Counted from the first letter of the stretch, positions 30,997 through 44,700 are shown. The stretch: 64,000 nt of DNA from Amblyomma americanum (GCF_052857255.1 NC_135502.1:188415806-188479805), one strand, 5' to 3'. The notes: generated by a model not told the origin, from the sequence alone. A program made the numbers and translations.

Positions 30997-32935
30997 GTGG
31001 ATGATTCTTCGCCGTCAGTGGAACCACATGGTGATCGCACTGCATGCAGCACGACTTTGGTCTCTGTGTTTTTTAATAAAAACCATCATATATCGAAGGT
31101 CATGGTCGTGTCCGAGGACTGCTTGGAAAGCTGGGGCAAAGCCATGGGGACCGCACACGCTGTGTTGTCGCTGCCAAGTGAAGAGACACAATACGGCTGT
31201 CATCCTTAATAAAGGCCATTCTCGGGGTGCAGTCTTTCCTGGCAGATCACGCGCTTTCCACCCTGGGCACGTGTTCTCCTCATTTCCAATTAAATAGGTC
31301 CTTGAAACGCTGCAGAAGGCTTGGATTAGGAACTGCTAATATCAAGATGGTGCATGGTTCTTGAGAAACAATAGCGGCTACAATGACAAAGGTGAAGAAG
31401 GGCTGGAGTTACACGCAAATAAAGAAAGGTTGGGGGTACCCAGATAACAAGCTGAAATTGTTGTGGACAGGACTCCTAGTTAATTTCATTTGGAAGAGAA
31501 AGACTGTTTCATTTTGCAGTGTAAGCTTGCGTCTCTAGAATGAACAGAGAACATTGCCTCACCCTGCTTGGGCCTGTCGTACGTTTGACCCCTCGTTGAC
31601 ACCACAGAAAAAAAGGACGTCTCTAGGAAACTATTAGCGAATTCTTTCCCCCGCTTCAGGAGGGGAGGGGGAGATGGTGATCGCCTCCCCTTTGTCGGGT
31701 TCGCCGCGAGACGTGAAGCACGATGGACAAGACGACAAAAGGAAGCGGGCAAAGCCGCCTTTCCGAAATTAACCGTGAATTACAGGTTCCTAGCTGTGTT
31801 TGGATTCCAGCAAAGTAGCAGCGGACCTCCGAATCCACCTCGCCCGTTCCCATGGGGCTCTGCGTGCCATGTCGCCATGTGCGGTGAAAAGAGCAGTGTG
31901 CAGAGTTTAAATGAAACAAGTATGAAGCTATACATTGAAGCCAATTACAGACTTATGTACAACAGCTAGAGGAATTGCAAGAGCATGCTGTGTGATGCTA
32001 GTTATCTCCGTCAGAACTAATGCCGTCAACTATTATTTCGTATTTTTTTACCCAACAGACATGAGATGTCTGAAGATGAATGTGTACCAAACACAAAGGT
32101 GCATCAGTTGTGATTCCTGAAAAAAGTTGGACTACTTTATAAATGCCCATGTCGTGATAATCAAGAATACTGAAGAATTGAGGGAAATAAAACCAGTTTT
32201 TTTTTTTGTTCGGGCTCGCACAACTGCTACAAACATCTTTATACGTAGCAATTTAAACGACTCTGTAGGAAGCTTTTTGGGTAAAAAGTACAGCATGACA
32301 GAAAGGAGTCTTTAGGAAATGCACTGTGTAGAAATAGCCATACCAGTTCCATGTGATCGTTTGATAAATGTAACAAATACTGTACAAAGAAACTTGCTGC
32401 ATAGTGTAGTTTTTTGCAAGTTACTGTTTGCAGACCGCTCTGCAGTCACTGGACTGTGATTGTGGGTGTACTGCATGACAGTGTGTGGATTGCAGAGCAG
32501 TTAACCAACATAGAGATGCTTGTTCATATCGTTTACCAAGCATATAACCGTCATCAATGAAACAGGATGCTATGTGTAACATTTGGACATGTTCCTTTTT
32601 GGCAGCCCCTAAAAATGTTTCCGCATAAGTGAGCTAGCTTGTTTTGCAGCAATATAACCACGGGTCTGCTGTAACTTGCCACACTTTCAAATTGTGTGAA
32701 AATCATTGCATGTGAGGGGTTCCAACATATCCTGTTTCTTGAAGACCCCGTTGCTTTGTTGGCAATGCCTGGGCAACCATTACCAGCTTTCCGCATTCAT
32801 GTGCACAGGGTATGCCCATTACGTGCATGCATTTCTGCCTATTAATGGCTTACAATGCAAACAGACAAAAAAAACACAGAGCACAAGCACAGGTAGTGTT
32901 TGTAGTCCACACTCTTCTTCTTCTTTACCTCAGTA
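30997..32935. other. Long intergenic stretch, nothing recognised
   Basis: Scanned on both strands; only short shadow frames. A G-rich run (GGAGGGGAGGGGGAG) lies near 31660 and a T-run near 32197. Confidence 0.5.
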
Positions 32936-34320
32936 AATATGGCACATACCCACGCTGGGGGATTGGCCAAGGTACAGTGGAGATTGCCAATGAAGTATTT
33001 GCACGGGGGAAAAAAAGACGTGAAGCGGCGGCGTAGAAGACTGAATCAAGATAAAAATAGAACAATTCAAATAAATTTAAAAATATGAATTACTGGGAAT
33101 TGAATGTAGCATTTTGAACTTGCAACAGAATTTTGTATACAGCTAACAGGGTGACCGATCAGTCGCACTTGTGTAATCATGAACGTAGCCACAAACACTG
33201 TTTAACGGGAATTCCTTGGCGTTCGCACCGAACGAGAGAAGAACTGGAAGAGACAAGGGGAGTCCTAACCTTGAAAGGGGGACCTCCAAATACTGCTTTC
33301 CTTGAACTGCGAACCGCCGGCAGGAGAGGAGAAAATGATCTCATGTTTCGACTTGCCCGCAAGAGTGACAAAGGTTTGTCGCAAGCGAACCCGCATCTGC
33401 GTAAGTACAAATTTAAATACCGGACATTCCGGACAATTTAAGTACCGGACATTCCACGGGTCGTTTAAGTGGTTAAAATCCACGGTATTGAGCAACGGAT
33501 CACTGAAGCTGGCTGAAATATGTTGGAACTACTGGAAACGTGCGGTTTCCAACAGAATGAGGTGAGGGGCGGGATATATTACAGGAGCGCTGAGAGCTGA
33601 CCTTGCCAATAAATCAGCCACCTCGTTCAAATAGACACCCAAATGCCTGCAGGGACCCGGACAAAGCGGATCTCACGCACTGTGCACGGAAGAAAAAACC
33701 CAAGCGACCGATTCAATAAATATTTTCGGGAATTTTGGAGAGAGACTAGAACTGAAAGGCAGTCTACAACAATAAGAGCCCGTGCTACATGCCTGGGAAT
33801 TTTGAGAAGAGCCGAACCAATAGCCAAAAACTCTACGAAGAATATAGGAGTATAATCAGGGATACGAACGGAATAGGTCCAAGCCAGATCCTGCGAATAT
33901 ATCCTAATAGCCGCCTTCTCACAGCTGCCGGAGGCATCAGTGGAGAGAACAGTAGGATGAGAAAAATTCTGTAGGTGTTAAGAAAGGAGACCATTTAGGA
34001 TATTTGCGGGCATATGCTTCGCATTATACGGGTAAATATGGTCGTAATAGATGACGGGGTCAGCCTGTGTATCAGCAACTCGTGGCAAAGAGATCAGATC
34101 GACCTGAAGCGTAGCTTGCGTGAATCTAACTTGCGGAAGCTGATAGCGTGGCCAACGCCTCCCATGCCTACCCTCTTTTTGATGACAGCATTCCGGCTCA
34201 CCCCCTTCTCCATGCTTACACAGACATTTCTCACAACTAGCCGACCGAAGTATGGAATGAGCTTAGGGAAAATTACCTCTTTAGTCGTTCTATATGCACA
34301 GCTTAGAGGTATGTGAAATG
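32936..34320 (-). mobile_element. I/R1-type LINE 3' part with RNase H and C-terminal zinc finger, decayed
   Basis: On -, from 34000 downward: TDASGSCEKAAI, then DYTPIFFVEFLAI, then VVDCLSVLVSLQNS and FFLPCTVREIRFVRVP, the RNase H domain. After frame changes comes CGQVETxDHFLLSCRRF near 33370, the zinc-binding C-terminus. The end near 32940 has the ATGGCACATACCCAC...GGGGGATTGGCC 3' UTR word. The 62690-63365 element shows the same zinc-finger and UTR order intact. RT was not found upstream, so the copy is 5'-truncated. Confidence 0.75.
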
Positions 34321-35346
34321 TGCTTTAGCTGTGGGTGCTTTGGTCTTTCTCTCTCATAAGTAATCCTTTCGCGAACGGAAGTGGTGAACTGTATTAACTT
34401 CTTCATTACATATTGTGCCATAATTGTCGGAATAACGAAAATTGGGCACATAGTAAAGATCTGCAAGCGCTGAGGATTTGTCTTTAAACTCTGACATCAT
34501 TATGGACGGAATCAATACAATGTAGAAGAACAAGTATTGTGCAGCACATGTATGATTGGAAGTGAAAGACGAATGTTGTTTATGTTGTTAGCCTATCAAA
34601 AGATGACACATACCCACTCTGGGCGATCGGCCAAGAATACGGTGGCTATTCACCTGTACTCAGTAATAAAAAAGAAAGCCACGCGGGAACGGAACACCGG
34701 TGGATGTGCTGAATTTCAGGAACAAACCGTGCAACAAGTAGCAAAAATATTCCTGAGTCAGATTTTACATTGCACAATGAACGATGACTGTACCAAAGCA
34801 ATGAGATATAAGTGAAGCATTTCATTCTTTTGTGACAGAAATGAGTTATGAGGTTTGTTGAATAATTAAAAAGATGATTTTTGATGGCAGCCAGCATGGG
34901 TCGTCTCAAGTTATAGCTCAAGATTACAATCACATCTGATATAGATGACACGCATGCTATGAAAGCAAGATAATTTTTTCCAGTTTTGTGAAAAATGCAG
35001 AGACAGTTTCAAGGCTTTCTTCCCAATCTGATTTCTGACGTGTACACAAAGGCACGCCTTTAAATTATTCGTGTGTTACACCAGAACCAACACTACTTAA
35101 GTTGGCAAATCATGGTAATTACCAGGGTGTCATTAATAGCAAACATATACTAATGGTTCTAATCCTACAGAAGACAAAACAGCGGTTTTATGAAGACGTT
35201 AATACGTGATACTGTTAATTGTGTTCATCAGGTAATGAACTCTGAGGCACTTTCAGTTTCTCTTCTTTTATTTTCAGTTTCGGTTCTCATACTCTAAGTT
35301 TCGCTTCTTCAGAGTTACAGTTTCAGTCACATGCATATATTGCTTG
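34321..35346. other. Intergenic with one short LINE 3' UTR fragment
   Basis: ATGACACATACCCACTCTGGG at 34604 repeats the UTR word of the LINE at 32936 on the same strand, so a short 5'-truncated copy lies at about 34600-34660. Otherwise nothing is recognised. Confidence 0.5.
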
Positions 35347-35489
35347 ACACGTAGAGGAGGGGGGTCGGCGGAAACGGCGTCAGCATGACATCGCTCGCTC
35401 CGGTGTGTCGTTCGATCTTGCATCTACAATACGAGAACGTGCCGACGAGGTAAACCTTTACTATTTGAGTTTCACGGGATCTTACGCCC

Positions 35490-36000
35490 CCTCATTCATT
35501 CCTGGAAACCACGGACAAGCCACCAATACCATGGAACCAGTGGAAGGCACTGTTTTTTACCTACTTAGAGGCGTCTGGCGCCTGAGTTTGCTGCATTCAG
35601 GCGCAAAGATATATATGCTTCTGCATTCGCGCGGCGTCGAAGGTCAGCGTCGTTCCGGAACGCCTCCCGCCACGAGCGCAATTTTAAAACAAAGGAGCAA
35701 GGACCTCAATTAAGTTAAGTTACGAAAGGCGAAGATGCGTTTCAAACTGCGCTCAGCACTTGCGACTGCCGGTTCTTAGCCAAGACCGAACACCACCGCG
35801 GTTCAAGATATGTTTACAGAACCCTGGTGAGCCTGTCAGAGGTTTATATTGCTCAGTTACGCGAACTTGCGAAGAATTGCGACTTCAACAATTCCGTGAA
35901 CACTGTTCGTGATCAGCTTGTTTCTTACGTTGCATCGGACAAGCTCCTAGGATTAAATCGTTGCTCGAAGGTGCAGGGCGAACCGGGAAAAGGCGATTAA
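35490..36000 (+). pseudogene. Gypsy F gag remnants
   Basis: 35620-35660 encodes LLHSRGVEGQR and 35830-35960 encodes EVYIAQLRELAKNCDFNN followed by VRDQLVSYV. Both phrases are typical of gag of the K02A2.6-type gypsy group common in arthropods. Frames are shifted between them. Confidence 0.65.
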
Positions 36001-36214
36001 TAGCTTGTACGAAGAGGCGCTTTTTTTAAAGTTCAGTGGTCACTTTGGCGATGTAAAGTGCGCGAGGCGAAAGCCTTTCTGCGCGCACTGTGGCTGCTTC
36101 TTTTAATTCTTATTTATTATTTTTAATTTTTGAAACTGCATTGTCACATACATTATTTTTCCTTTTTATTTTTTATTTTCCTTGAAATTTTTATGTAGTT
36201 ATTTATTTATTTTT

Positions 36215-36449
36215 GCCGCCGCGGAGGCTGAGTGGTTATGGCGCTCGGCTGCTGGCGTTGAAGACGCGGGTTCGATTCTTGCCGCGGTGGTCTAATTTCG
36301 ATGGAGGCGAAATTCTACAGGCCCGTGTACTGTGCGACGTCAGTGCACGTTAAAGAACCCCAGGCGGTCGAAATTTCCGGAGCCCTTCACTACGGCGTCT
36401 CTCATAGCCTGAGTTGCTTTGGGACGTTTCATAAACCAAACCAAACCAT
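36215..36449 (+). mobile_element. tRNA-derived SINE, Ruka-like, full length
   Basis: Head GCCGCCGCGGAGGCTGAGTG and B box GGGTTCGATTCTTG mark a tRNA-derived Pol III promoter. The body has GTGCACGTTAAAGAACCCCA and CAGGCGGTCGAAATTTCCGG. The tail is a repeated ACCAAACCAAACC. It is inserted in the AT-rich flank of gypsy F gag. The family resembles Ruka from Rhipicephalus ticks, which is the best taxonomic clue in the window. Confidence 0.85.
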
Positions 36450-36566
36450 TTATTTTTATTTTTAACATTTTGTTTCCTTCTTTGGTTATTAATTTATTTC
36501 ACAAATTTATTAATGTCTAATTACAAACTTGCAAAGTTTGCAATAACTTGCAATTACAAAGTTTGC

Positions 36567-36681
36567 AGGCAAAGGGTGGATGCAGCTGGCAAAGGATAGG
36601 GTTAATTGGAGAGACATGGGAGAGGCCTTTGCCCTGCAGTGGGTGTAGTAAGGCTGATGATGATGATGATGATGATGATGA
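36567..36681 (+). mobile_element. Extremely 5'-truncated RTE LINE 3' end
   Basis: About 115 bases: the last ~26 codons of RTE ORF2 (GKGWMQLAKDRVNWRDMGEA) and stop, then (GATGAT)n to 36681. It matches the copy at 20598-20720 in opposite orientation. Confidence 0.9.
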
Positions 36682-36949
36682 ATTACAAACTAGTGACTAA
36701 TTACTAATCACCCAGTAGTTCGAAATTTCTAAGAGTATATAGGTTAAAGCAATATACCTGTGATGACATCATAGTGTGACAGATTTCGCAGATGGACAGA
36801 CAACGATGACCATTAAAGGCTTTCGCCTTAAAAGTTTGTATGAAATCGCCTCTTCTGACAGCATGAAGCAAATATGGAAAGGCAAGTTCGAGTGCCTCTC
36901 GTGCACGCGCCGTATCGCCATGCACGCAGCTCTGATTCTGGATGCTGCT

Positions 36950-39900
36950 CACTTGCCACCGTCTACTCCGATGCGTACGTAATAAAGGTGGACATTGTTG
37001 TATACCTGGAGCTCCAATCAACATTTGGCCGATTCCACTCACTAGAAGTGCAGAAATTGTTCCAAATGCAAGAAAGTTTGCCATTTCCAAAAAGTACAGT
37101 TGGGACAGAGCATCAAGGAAGTATGCAAGGATGGAGATGATGGAGAAAAAACAAGTGAGTGAAGTTCGTGGCTTTTCAGTGCTGCTGCATGGATTTTCAC
37201 AATGCCCGTGTTGGAATTCTGCCCACCAACCGCTGTAGCAGTGAGGCTGGTACGTGGTTCTTGGGAGCCCACAGAATCAGTTACTGCGACTTTTGCAGGG
37301 TTTTCTGTCCATGTGAACTAAAGGTTTGGCTGAGAGTCTATCATGTAGACCCACTGCATCCACGACCATGGCAGAGGGAACTGCTGGCGGTTTGGCCACA
37401 GCACCAAGTGATCTAAGTCGGCAACGCGCTGTCACATATTTGCAAGGACAATCATCCATCAGATGCATTTCTGATTCTTTTAGCTGCTGTGGTTGCCTCT
37501 GTGCTCACCCAGCTGATGATCTCATATGTGCGAAGCGTGTGGATGAGCAGACTGTCCTGGAAATTATTCAGTGCAACAGGTGCTCACGAGCAGCTGCATA
37601 TGCCCTGCTAGATAGAAAAAGCTGCTCATATGCAGGTATTGTCTGCACAGCTGGTAATGATATAGAACCTGGATCGGCAAAGATAGTTGTTGCTGCTGTG
37701 GAAAAGTTTCTTGCTGGTATGCTCGATCATATGATCACGTTCATTGATGCCCTGTCCCAGGTGATCTCAGCACAGGTGGCATCATCTGTTGTGAGCAGCC
37801 AAATCATGTCCTTCCTCCTGTGGACTCAGAACAACCTTCAACCTCTCTTACATCAATGCCACTGTTGTCGAATGTCAGACACAGTCCCTATCTCTAACGT
37901 TTGCCCCTTTGACACAGAAATGTTATTGCCTACTGAGAAAACGTCGCGCTTTGTCCTTGCCATCAAATATGATTGTGGTCATGCCAAGACCACAAAAGGG
38001 TTAGTCTTTGGGTATCAAAGAAAACCGACGTGCTTATAGAGGCTGTTGCCGCCTCCTTTCTAAAGCAGTAATTATGGTGAGATTAGCAGTCCTCCAAGGA
38101 AATTGGTACTCGATCGCATCCTCCTTCAATTATTTACAGCAGCTCTTACTTAAGCATAGCCCAGACATTATTTTATTGAAGGAAACCTGTATTTCTCCCA
38201 ATCAGCTCCTCACTTAAGAATTTCCGTGTCTTTAGAACTGATCGCACGAACGGAAGGGGTGGGAGTTTAACATTGATTTCATCCATGAATGTGTCACAAA
38301 AACTTATGCTCCTGAATCGTGAGATGCTTGCAGTTGATATCCTTGTACTGCAGTGTGACACTCTAACAGCAGCCAATATTTACTTTACTGCTGACGTTCA
38401 TAGGATGAATTGTTTGGATGTTTTATTGTGCAATAACTCCAACGTGGTTTTTGCGGGAGACCTTATTACACATCATGCTATATGGGGATTCTGCACAGAT
38501 GTCAGTTAGCAAGTACTTTGGTGTTCGATATCTGCAAATGATGTGCATTGTTACAACAGCTTTGCCATAACTTGTATGTGGGCTCATTCGCGTTCAGCGG
38601 TTGATTTGACTTTCACTATTAATGGGGTTGGGATATCTTCACGGTAGCCAGTTGACTGTGGTACGTTGAGTGATCACTACTCGGTAACTTTCACTATAGT
38701 GTGCAGCCCCCTTAGGGTGACCGGTTCAAATAAAAAATTCGTTAGCACTGTACAGTTTAAGAAATTGCTAGGTCGAACGCTTTCCTCTTCAGAGTCCTCA
38801 GTTAGCTCAAACCGAAGGCAGAAGGATTTCTCAGCTAGCTCTAGTTACATTTGGATACTGAAAAGGCATACGACAGTGTTAAACACAGTATTTTGCTTCA
38901 TAAACTATAGCTGACCTCAAACCTCCTTCGCACCTACTTGCATGGATAAAAGAGTTCTTCAACGATAGGCATTTCTTTTGCACTGGTAGCTATTACAATC
39001 CCAACACATGGGTTTGGTTGAGGGGCGTGCCTCAAGGTTCAGTGCTCTCACCGTTACTGTTTAATATATTCATGCGAGATATTCCTGTCCGCCTGGTTGT
39101 CAAGGCCTAAGTTTACATAGACGAAATTGCATTCTTCGCTTCTGTGAAGGATGTCCACACTCGGTTCTGGATGTTGCAAGCGTACCTCAACGCTGGAAGC
39201 CTGGCTGTGGCCTAGGTCACCTTGAATTGTTAATAAGAGTGCCCTCCTTGTTTTCCCATCAGTATCCCCCCTTTACATCTCTTTGCTGTATCGCAATACC
39301 CAAATCCCACAAGTTGAAGGTCCATAAAATACCTGGGTATTACGTGCGATCTGCAGCTAGACTGGCGACTACAAATTAAAAAAAAATGTATTCAAGGCTG
39401 AGCACGCCCATGGAAGGTTATTGAGAATCAGCCACACAAAATTCCGCATGTACCGTGACACATCGGTCGTTTTTTTATAAAGCTTATTATGTAAGGCCAC
39501 TACTTGACTCTGGCTGTGTTCTTTTTTCTGGTTGTCCAAGGTACAAGCTTCAACCTTGATTTCTTTAGAGAGACGTGCTCTGCGTCTTTTCCTTGGACGA
39601 CCAAAAACTGTGGCCAATGCTGTGCTGCTCTTGGAGGTGCGAATACCTGGTTTAAACTCAAGGTTTCAGCTACTTACTTTGCAAACTTTCCTTTGAGCTT
39701 TACAGCCTATTCCAGGATTGACTAGCCCCATATATTTACGATATCCCCGACTCTGTTCTCCTGTAGTATTTGGCCTAGCTATAAGCTCCCTGAGATTAGG
39801 TTCACAAATTCTCTGCTATCAAATATTTCCGTCACATTCAGTTTTGTAGTATAGGTTCACAACCTGTGGACCAATGCTGGTATTTACTTTGAGAACACCC

Positions 39901-40460
39901 TCCTAAGAATTAAATGCAAAGAATATTCCTGCAAATGTTTTAAATGGGCTTATAGAAGAGTGTCTTGACAAATTTCCGACTCATACTGCAATTTTCACAG
40001 ATGCCTTTCAAGTAAAGGAAAAGGCAGCTATTGGTTCTAGATTGCAGTTTTTCCGTTACGGCCCCTGATTATACATCTATTTTTGCTATTGGGTTTCTAG
40101 TGATTCAGTTGGCCCTAGATAAGGTCCCATGCATCGTTACTAATGTCATTATACTTGCTGACAGCCTTTCTGTCCTGACTGCACTCGAATGCTCGAGGGA
40201 CGCTCTTCTGGGCCATTCTCTAAGATTTTTCATTCTACTACACGTTAAAGAAGTGCGCTTTCACTGGATACCTGGACACTGCGGCATTGATTCTAACATA
40301 GCGGCCAATTTTTTAAACAAAATCTGCCCTTTGTGGGCCTGTGGTACCATTTACTCCAAACACTGTGCACTGACAACAGCCTGATTCCAATGGTTCCTGC
40401 ATCTGCATTCCTTCATTCATGAACCTCTCCTTGCTGCAGCGGATTTTCAACATTCCCTTG
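36950..40460 (+). mobile_element. I/R1-type LINE with gag-like ORF1, EN, RT and RNase H, heavily decayed
   Basis: ORF1 end near 37390-38039 has a CWRFGH zinc-knuckle remnant and IIQCNRCSRAAAYALLDRKS, the usual ORF1 C-terminal word. The endonuclease start at 38075-38215 reads RLAVLQGNWYSIASSFNYLQ and then PDIILLKETCISPNQ. RT at 38930-39190 has GVPQGSVLSPLLFNIFM, with the YxDD site changed to YIDE. RNase H at 40000-40340 has DYTSIFAIGFL and WIPGHCGIDSNIA. Each domain is in a different frame with several stops. It is the same family type as the antisense copy at 32936-34320. It sits inside gypsy F. Confidence 0.75.
37326..38039 (+). pseudogene. ORF1 (gag-like) of the I/R1-type LINE, C-terminal part
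   Basis: A 237-codon open frame. Its middle (VDEQTVLEIIQCNRCSRAAA, LDRKSCSYAGIV) matches the C-terminal region of ORF1 in I/R1-type LINEs. Zinc-knuckle words lie in other frames just upstream. ORF1 proteins bind element RNA. The long frame survives by chance among frameshifts, as the first ~60 codons do not match. Confidence 0.55.
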
Positions 40461-40609
40461 AAGTGTGCGCTTATGTTGTTCATGGCAGTGCGAGGTGTCT
40501 ATGAAGTGGGATTTCAAACGACCCCATTTGTTTTCAAGTGGTGCCACTTCAAAGCAAGTGGTCTCACTTCAGAACAAGTGGTCTCGCTATGTGGTCTTGT
40601 GGTCTCACT

Positions 40610-40782
40610 ATGCAGATGTTGTTGAGCCTCAGCGCAGGCTCTTGCGACACTACGTTGCTTTCTCTTGGGACTCTGAGGCACCTGAAAGCTTTCATGAAGT
40701 GAAGCAACTACTTTCAACTTGTGAGGCAATGCACTTGTTTGATTCGGCTCTACCAGTGGCCGTGGCCACGGATGCTTCATAG
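40610..40782 (+). pseudogene. Gypsy F pol fragment, start of RNase H
   Basis: Encodes APESFHEVKQLLSTCEAMHL and then LPVAVATDAS, the RT/RNase H junction and first catalytic Asp of RNase H. Coding breaks off at 40782, where the antisense LINE begins. Confidence 0.75.
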
Positions 40783-40984
40783 CATGGACTTTCTTTCCTT
40801 CTTTCTTTATGTCTTTATCTCTTTCTTTCTTTTCACTTGAGATACTACAAAACGTTTTCAAAAACTGCTGGGCCAATTGTTGAAGCTAGTATAGGCCCAA
40901 TGTACACATTTGTTATTACAACAACAGAAGATGCCAACATGAAACTTGGTTGTAAATGATCAGTGAACAAAGCAATAACAAAGA

Positions 40985-43100
40985 ACACTCAACAGCAGAC
41001 ATAAGAAGATTGACAAACATAACCCTCAACCTTCGAAAAGTAGAACTTATTAGCAAATAGGAAATCGTTAGCCATTTTGATATCAAGTGATACACTATTC
41101 CATTTTCTCGTCCCGCAATATTGAATTAGGTGCTGACCATAGGCTTTTTGGGACACAGGGTAATTAAAATTAATATTGCTTGTATTTCTAGTATTCCTGT
41201 TAGGCAACACAAAAATATTAATGGGAAGCGGGTAAATATTTTTTATAATGTTATTTACTACCATTTCGATTCTCATTTTATATAACAAAGGAAACTGCAA
41301 AATCTGTAACCAATTGAACAAAGGAGCACTGGGCTGATACCTGTTCGAGTATATTATTCGCAGCGCTCTTTTCTGCAAAGAGATAATTTGTTGAATCTAA
41401 GATCTGTGTCTACTATCCCATGACTCGCAGCAGTAGGTCCAATGACAATGAGGAAGAGAAAAATAAATGATCTCCAGCACAGATATTTCCCCCGTGTTCT
41501 ATATAGAATGTAACAAGCTGAAGCAAGCTTGGAGCACAGGGGATCGATATGTTTGTGCCAATTAAGGTTCTATTCTAAGGTTACATCCAGGTATTTATTG
41601 GCGTCAACTTGCTCAATTAAAACGTTATCGAGGCAAATATGTAATCGTGTATCTGTGATACTTTTTGCCTTCACGTAAACAGAATGTACATTGTTTTCAC
41701 AGCATTTCTTGTCAGCCTGTTAGCTTTAAACCATGCAGAGATGTTACTTGACTTGCGTGTCTTAGCCTCAATTTCAGTTAGTGTTGCCTGTAAAAACTGT
41801 TGCAGTGTCATCAGCGTACATCACCGTTTTTGAATTCTGCAAACAGAAAGGAAAGTTGTTAACATAAATAGAAAAAAAGCACAGGGCCTAAGACTGAGCT
41901 CTGGGGGCACTCCAGCACTGACAGTCTGTCGAGATTATTTTAAGCGTATTATGTGGACAAATTGTTTTCTGTTAGTAGCGTAGGTTTTAAAAAAATCAGG
42001 AGTGGAATGCCTAAATTATAGTACTCTAGCTTCTGAAATAAAATGTTATGATTAACAGTATCAAATGCTTTCTTTAAATAGGAACAAGGCTAGAGATATT
42101 TCAATATTATGCAAAGATGAACATACTCTTGATCGAGACAATGCCATTACTGCTGTAGATGTAGACCTCTTAGTACTGAAGCCTTATTGGCAGTGAGATA
42201 TGATTCTAGTTCTCTTCAAGTGGTCATTTAGTTGCTTTGCGACAAGTTTTTCGAACACAGGGTTAATGATACTCAAAACCGAGATTGGACGGTAACTGCC
42301 TTGATCATTGCTATTCTTTTTTGTAAACTGGTATAGCTCCAGCGATCTTCAAAAAATTTGGATAAATACCTTCGTAAAATGTGTGATTCATTATTGTTGC
42401 CAGGAGTGGTGCAAGATTGTGAATGTTCTCTTTTAATGCTCTCACAGTAATCCAGTCATGTCCGTTTGACTTGTTTGTGGCGAGAGTTTTCACAATTGCT
42501 GCGATGTTGCAATCGGCAATGGCTTGCGGTAAGAAGGTGTCATGAACACACGGGTCATTAACAGAGTACGATAGATTAGAGATATGAGCGGCAAGCTCAG
42601 GGCCGAAGTTTGTGAAGTAATTATCAAACTTATCATCTGTGTTTTCATCAATGTGTTCAGAAACTATGTGCTGTTTTAATTGTCTACCGATTACGCTATT
42701 CACTACGCCCCACAATTTACAGGAATTCCAAGTGCTTTCTGTATTAGCAAACAGTTGTATTCTTTCTTTCTAATCTGTATTAATGCCACTCCATAGTTTC
42801 TGGAGGATCTGAACTTGTTTGAATAATAAATGTTTTCTTTTTGACGTTTCCACTTATGGTACCCTTTAACCTTCTCTAGAATAACCTCAAGTATGTTCTG
42901 ATTCATCCACAGGAGCAAAGATTGTTCATACCTACGGGTAGTGTATAATGTGCATTTCGATACGGCATACTCAACAGCCTCATCAAAATTTTCAAATTCA
43001 GTGTGAACATTCGCATGATATCTGTTGCTGAAATCTAAATTGTATATTTTCTCCTGCAAGAGTCGACAATTAATTCGCACAATTGGTGCAGAACTCATTC
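40985..43100 (-). mobile_element. LINE remnant inserted in gypsy F RNase H
   Basis: On -, from 43098: linker with QSLLLWMNQNILEVIL, then ATNKSNGHDWITVRALKENI and GAIPVYKKE (RT start, 42311). A degraded palm runs through 41900-42300. The post-RT segment at 41378-40989 reads MQKRALRIIYSNRY, then YCGTRKWNSVSLDI. It is a CR1/Jockey-like ORF2. It lies exactly between the two halves of gypsy F RNase H. Confidence 0.75.
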
Positions 43101-43104
43101 AAGC

Positions 43105-44700
43105 TGTTTTGTAACAAAAATGCAATGGAGACCTGCATACCGCTGCATTTGCATCTCAACTCTCCCAGGCTGAGTGTAAACACTCTGCCGTACAAAAGGG
43201 AGCACTTGCGTGTGTATGGGCAATGAATATTGGCATTACTTTTTATGCGGGAGGAAGTTAGAATTGAAGCAGGACATGAAGCACAGTTTACCCTACTTTC
43301 ATCACATGGAGCAAGTCATTAATCGACACGTAATGCAAGATTGTCTGCACGCCTGCTTTACTACTGCTTCGATGTGCATTATCATCAAGGATGCGAAAAT
43401 GCACGGTTGCAGATGCGCTGTCACGCTTACCACTGCCTGCATTACAGGAACAACAAGAAGAAGAGATTGTCTCCGTGGTTTCATCATGTATCACTGAAGA
43501 ACAACTGCAGGAAGCTGTACAAGCAGACCCAGGGCTACAACATGTAATTTTGTACATAACAACCAAGTGGCCTGCCAATAGTACCCTCAGCTCTTAGCTG
43601 TTGCCAATCGTCAATGTATGGGAAAAGTTGGCAGTAATGGAAAATCTGTTCTTACAAGATGGGTAAGAACAATGACGTCAGCTTAACTGACAGCTGAAAA
43701 TGAGTCACCCTGCGATATTGTTAAAAAAAAACAGACACTATGCAACCAGTACTGGTGGCCAGGACGTGATAAACAGGTGGAGGATCTCGTTCACTCTCGC
43801 CATGGCGGAAGTGAACATTTGCACAGTTGCAAATGTGCACATTTGGTAAGCTGCAGATAAATCTTTTAAACCATCGGTGGCATGACTACAGCCAATTTCA
43901 CTACCAGAACATGCCCAGCAGAAATTGCCGCATTGTTGGTCTATTTGCAAGGGCTAAGGATCGAAAGTTGCAAGTTTGCACTGACCGTGACTGATTTCTA
44001 CTCCATGTGGCCAGAGGTCTGCTTTGTTACAAACGTAACCTCCGAGAGTCTTAATCTTCTAACTGCGATTTTCAATCACGAAGGATACTGTGATGAGGTA
44101 CTGACTGATCATGGGCTATAGCTCACATCTGAAATTTTTGAAGACTTCCTTCAGCAACGGGAATCAAGCACACTTGCTCATCTGTTTACCACTCCCAGAG
44201 TAACTGGCAGGTAGAGCTCTCCAACAGAGTACTCAAGGACTTTGTCCAAGTTGCTGCAATGGAACAGCGTTCTCTTGAGACTGCCATCTTGGAGTACCTG
44301 GCTGTTTACTGCAGCGCGCCTCATGCGACAACTGAAACTGCACCAGCTGTATTGCTGCACGGTTGCACTGCAAGGATTATGATGGACATTGTTGGTTGCC
44401 CGAGTACGGGGTTCTCCGATTCAGGACCACAATTGACAAAGCTCCGGGAAGGAGTGAGAAGCAAAACAGCATTTTAGAGAGTACACTGACAGAAAGAGGG
44501 ATGCAAAGACTTCATCCTTTTGCCCTGATGACAGTGTGGGTGGAAAAGTCTCTCATTGCTAAGAAGGGTGATCTGGTCTACAGCAAGGCATTGAAGGTTG
44601 TGGGACAGAAGGCGCCTAGTTCATTGCTCCTTGAAGGTCACCATACATGGAAAGCATCCAAGTTGTGTCAGGTGCCGGAGACATCGGCCCGATAAACGCG
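43105..44700 (+). pseudogene. Gypsy F pol: rest of RNase H and integrase
   Basis: Begins AAFASQLSQAECKHSAVQKG in frame order after the fragment at 40782. It continues with VADALSRLPLPALQEQ near 43400, an integrase zinc region near 43750 (YWWPGRDKQVEDLVH), DKSFKPSVA near 43860, then TVTDFYSMWPEVCFVT and LTDHGL at 44110 (catalytic aspartates), and a C-terminal AATTETAPAVLLHG-type stretch. Many frameshifts and stops make it non-functional. Confidence 0.75.

Noticed and set aside
36215..36300. A tRNA gene
   Set aside because: A- and B-box words are present, but the sequence continues into a SINE body seen elsewhere, and the cloverleaf is not complete.
37326..38039. A novel cysteine-rich host protein
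   Set aside because: Its middle matches LINE ORF1 C-termini, and LINE endonuclease starts right after it.
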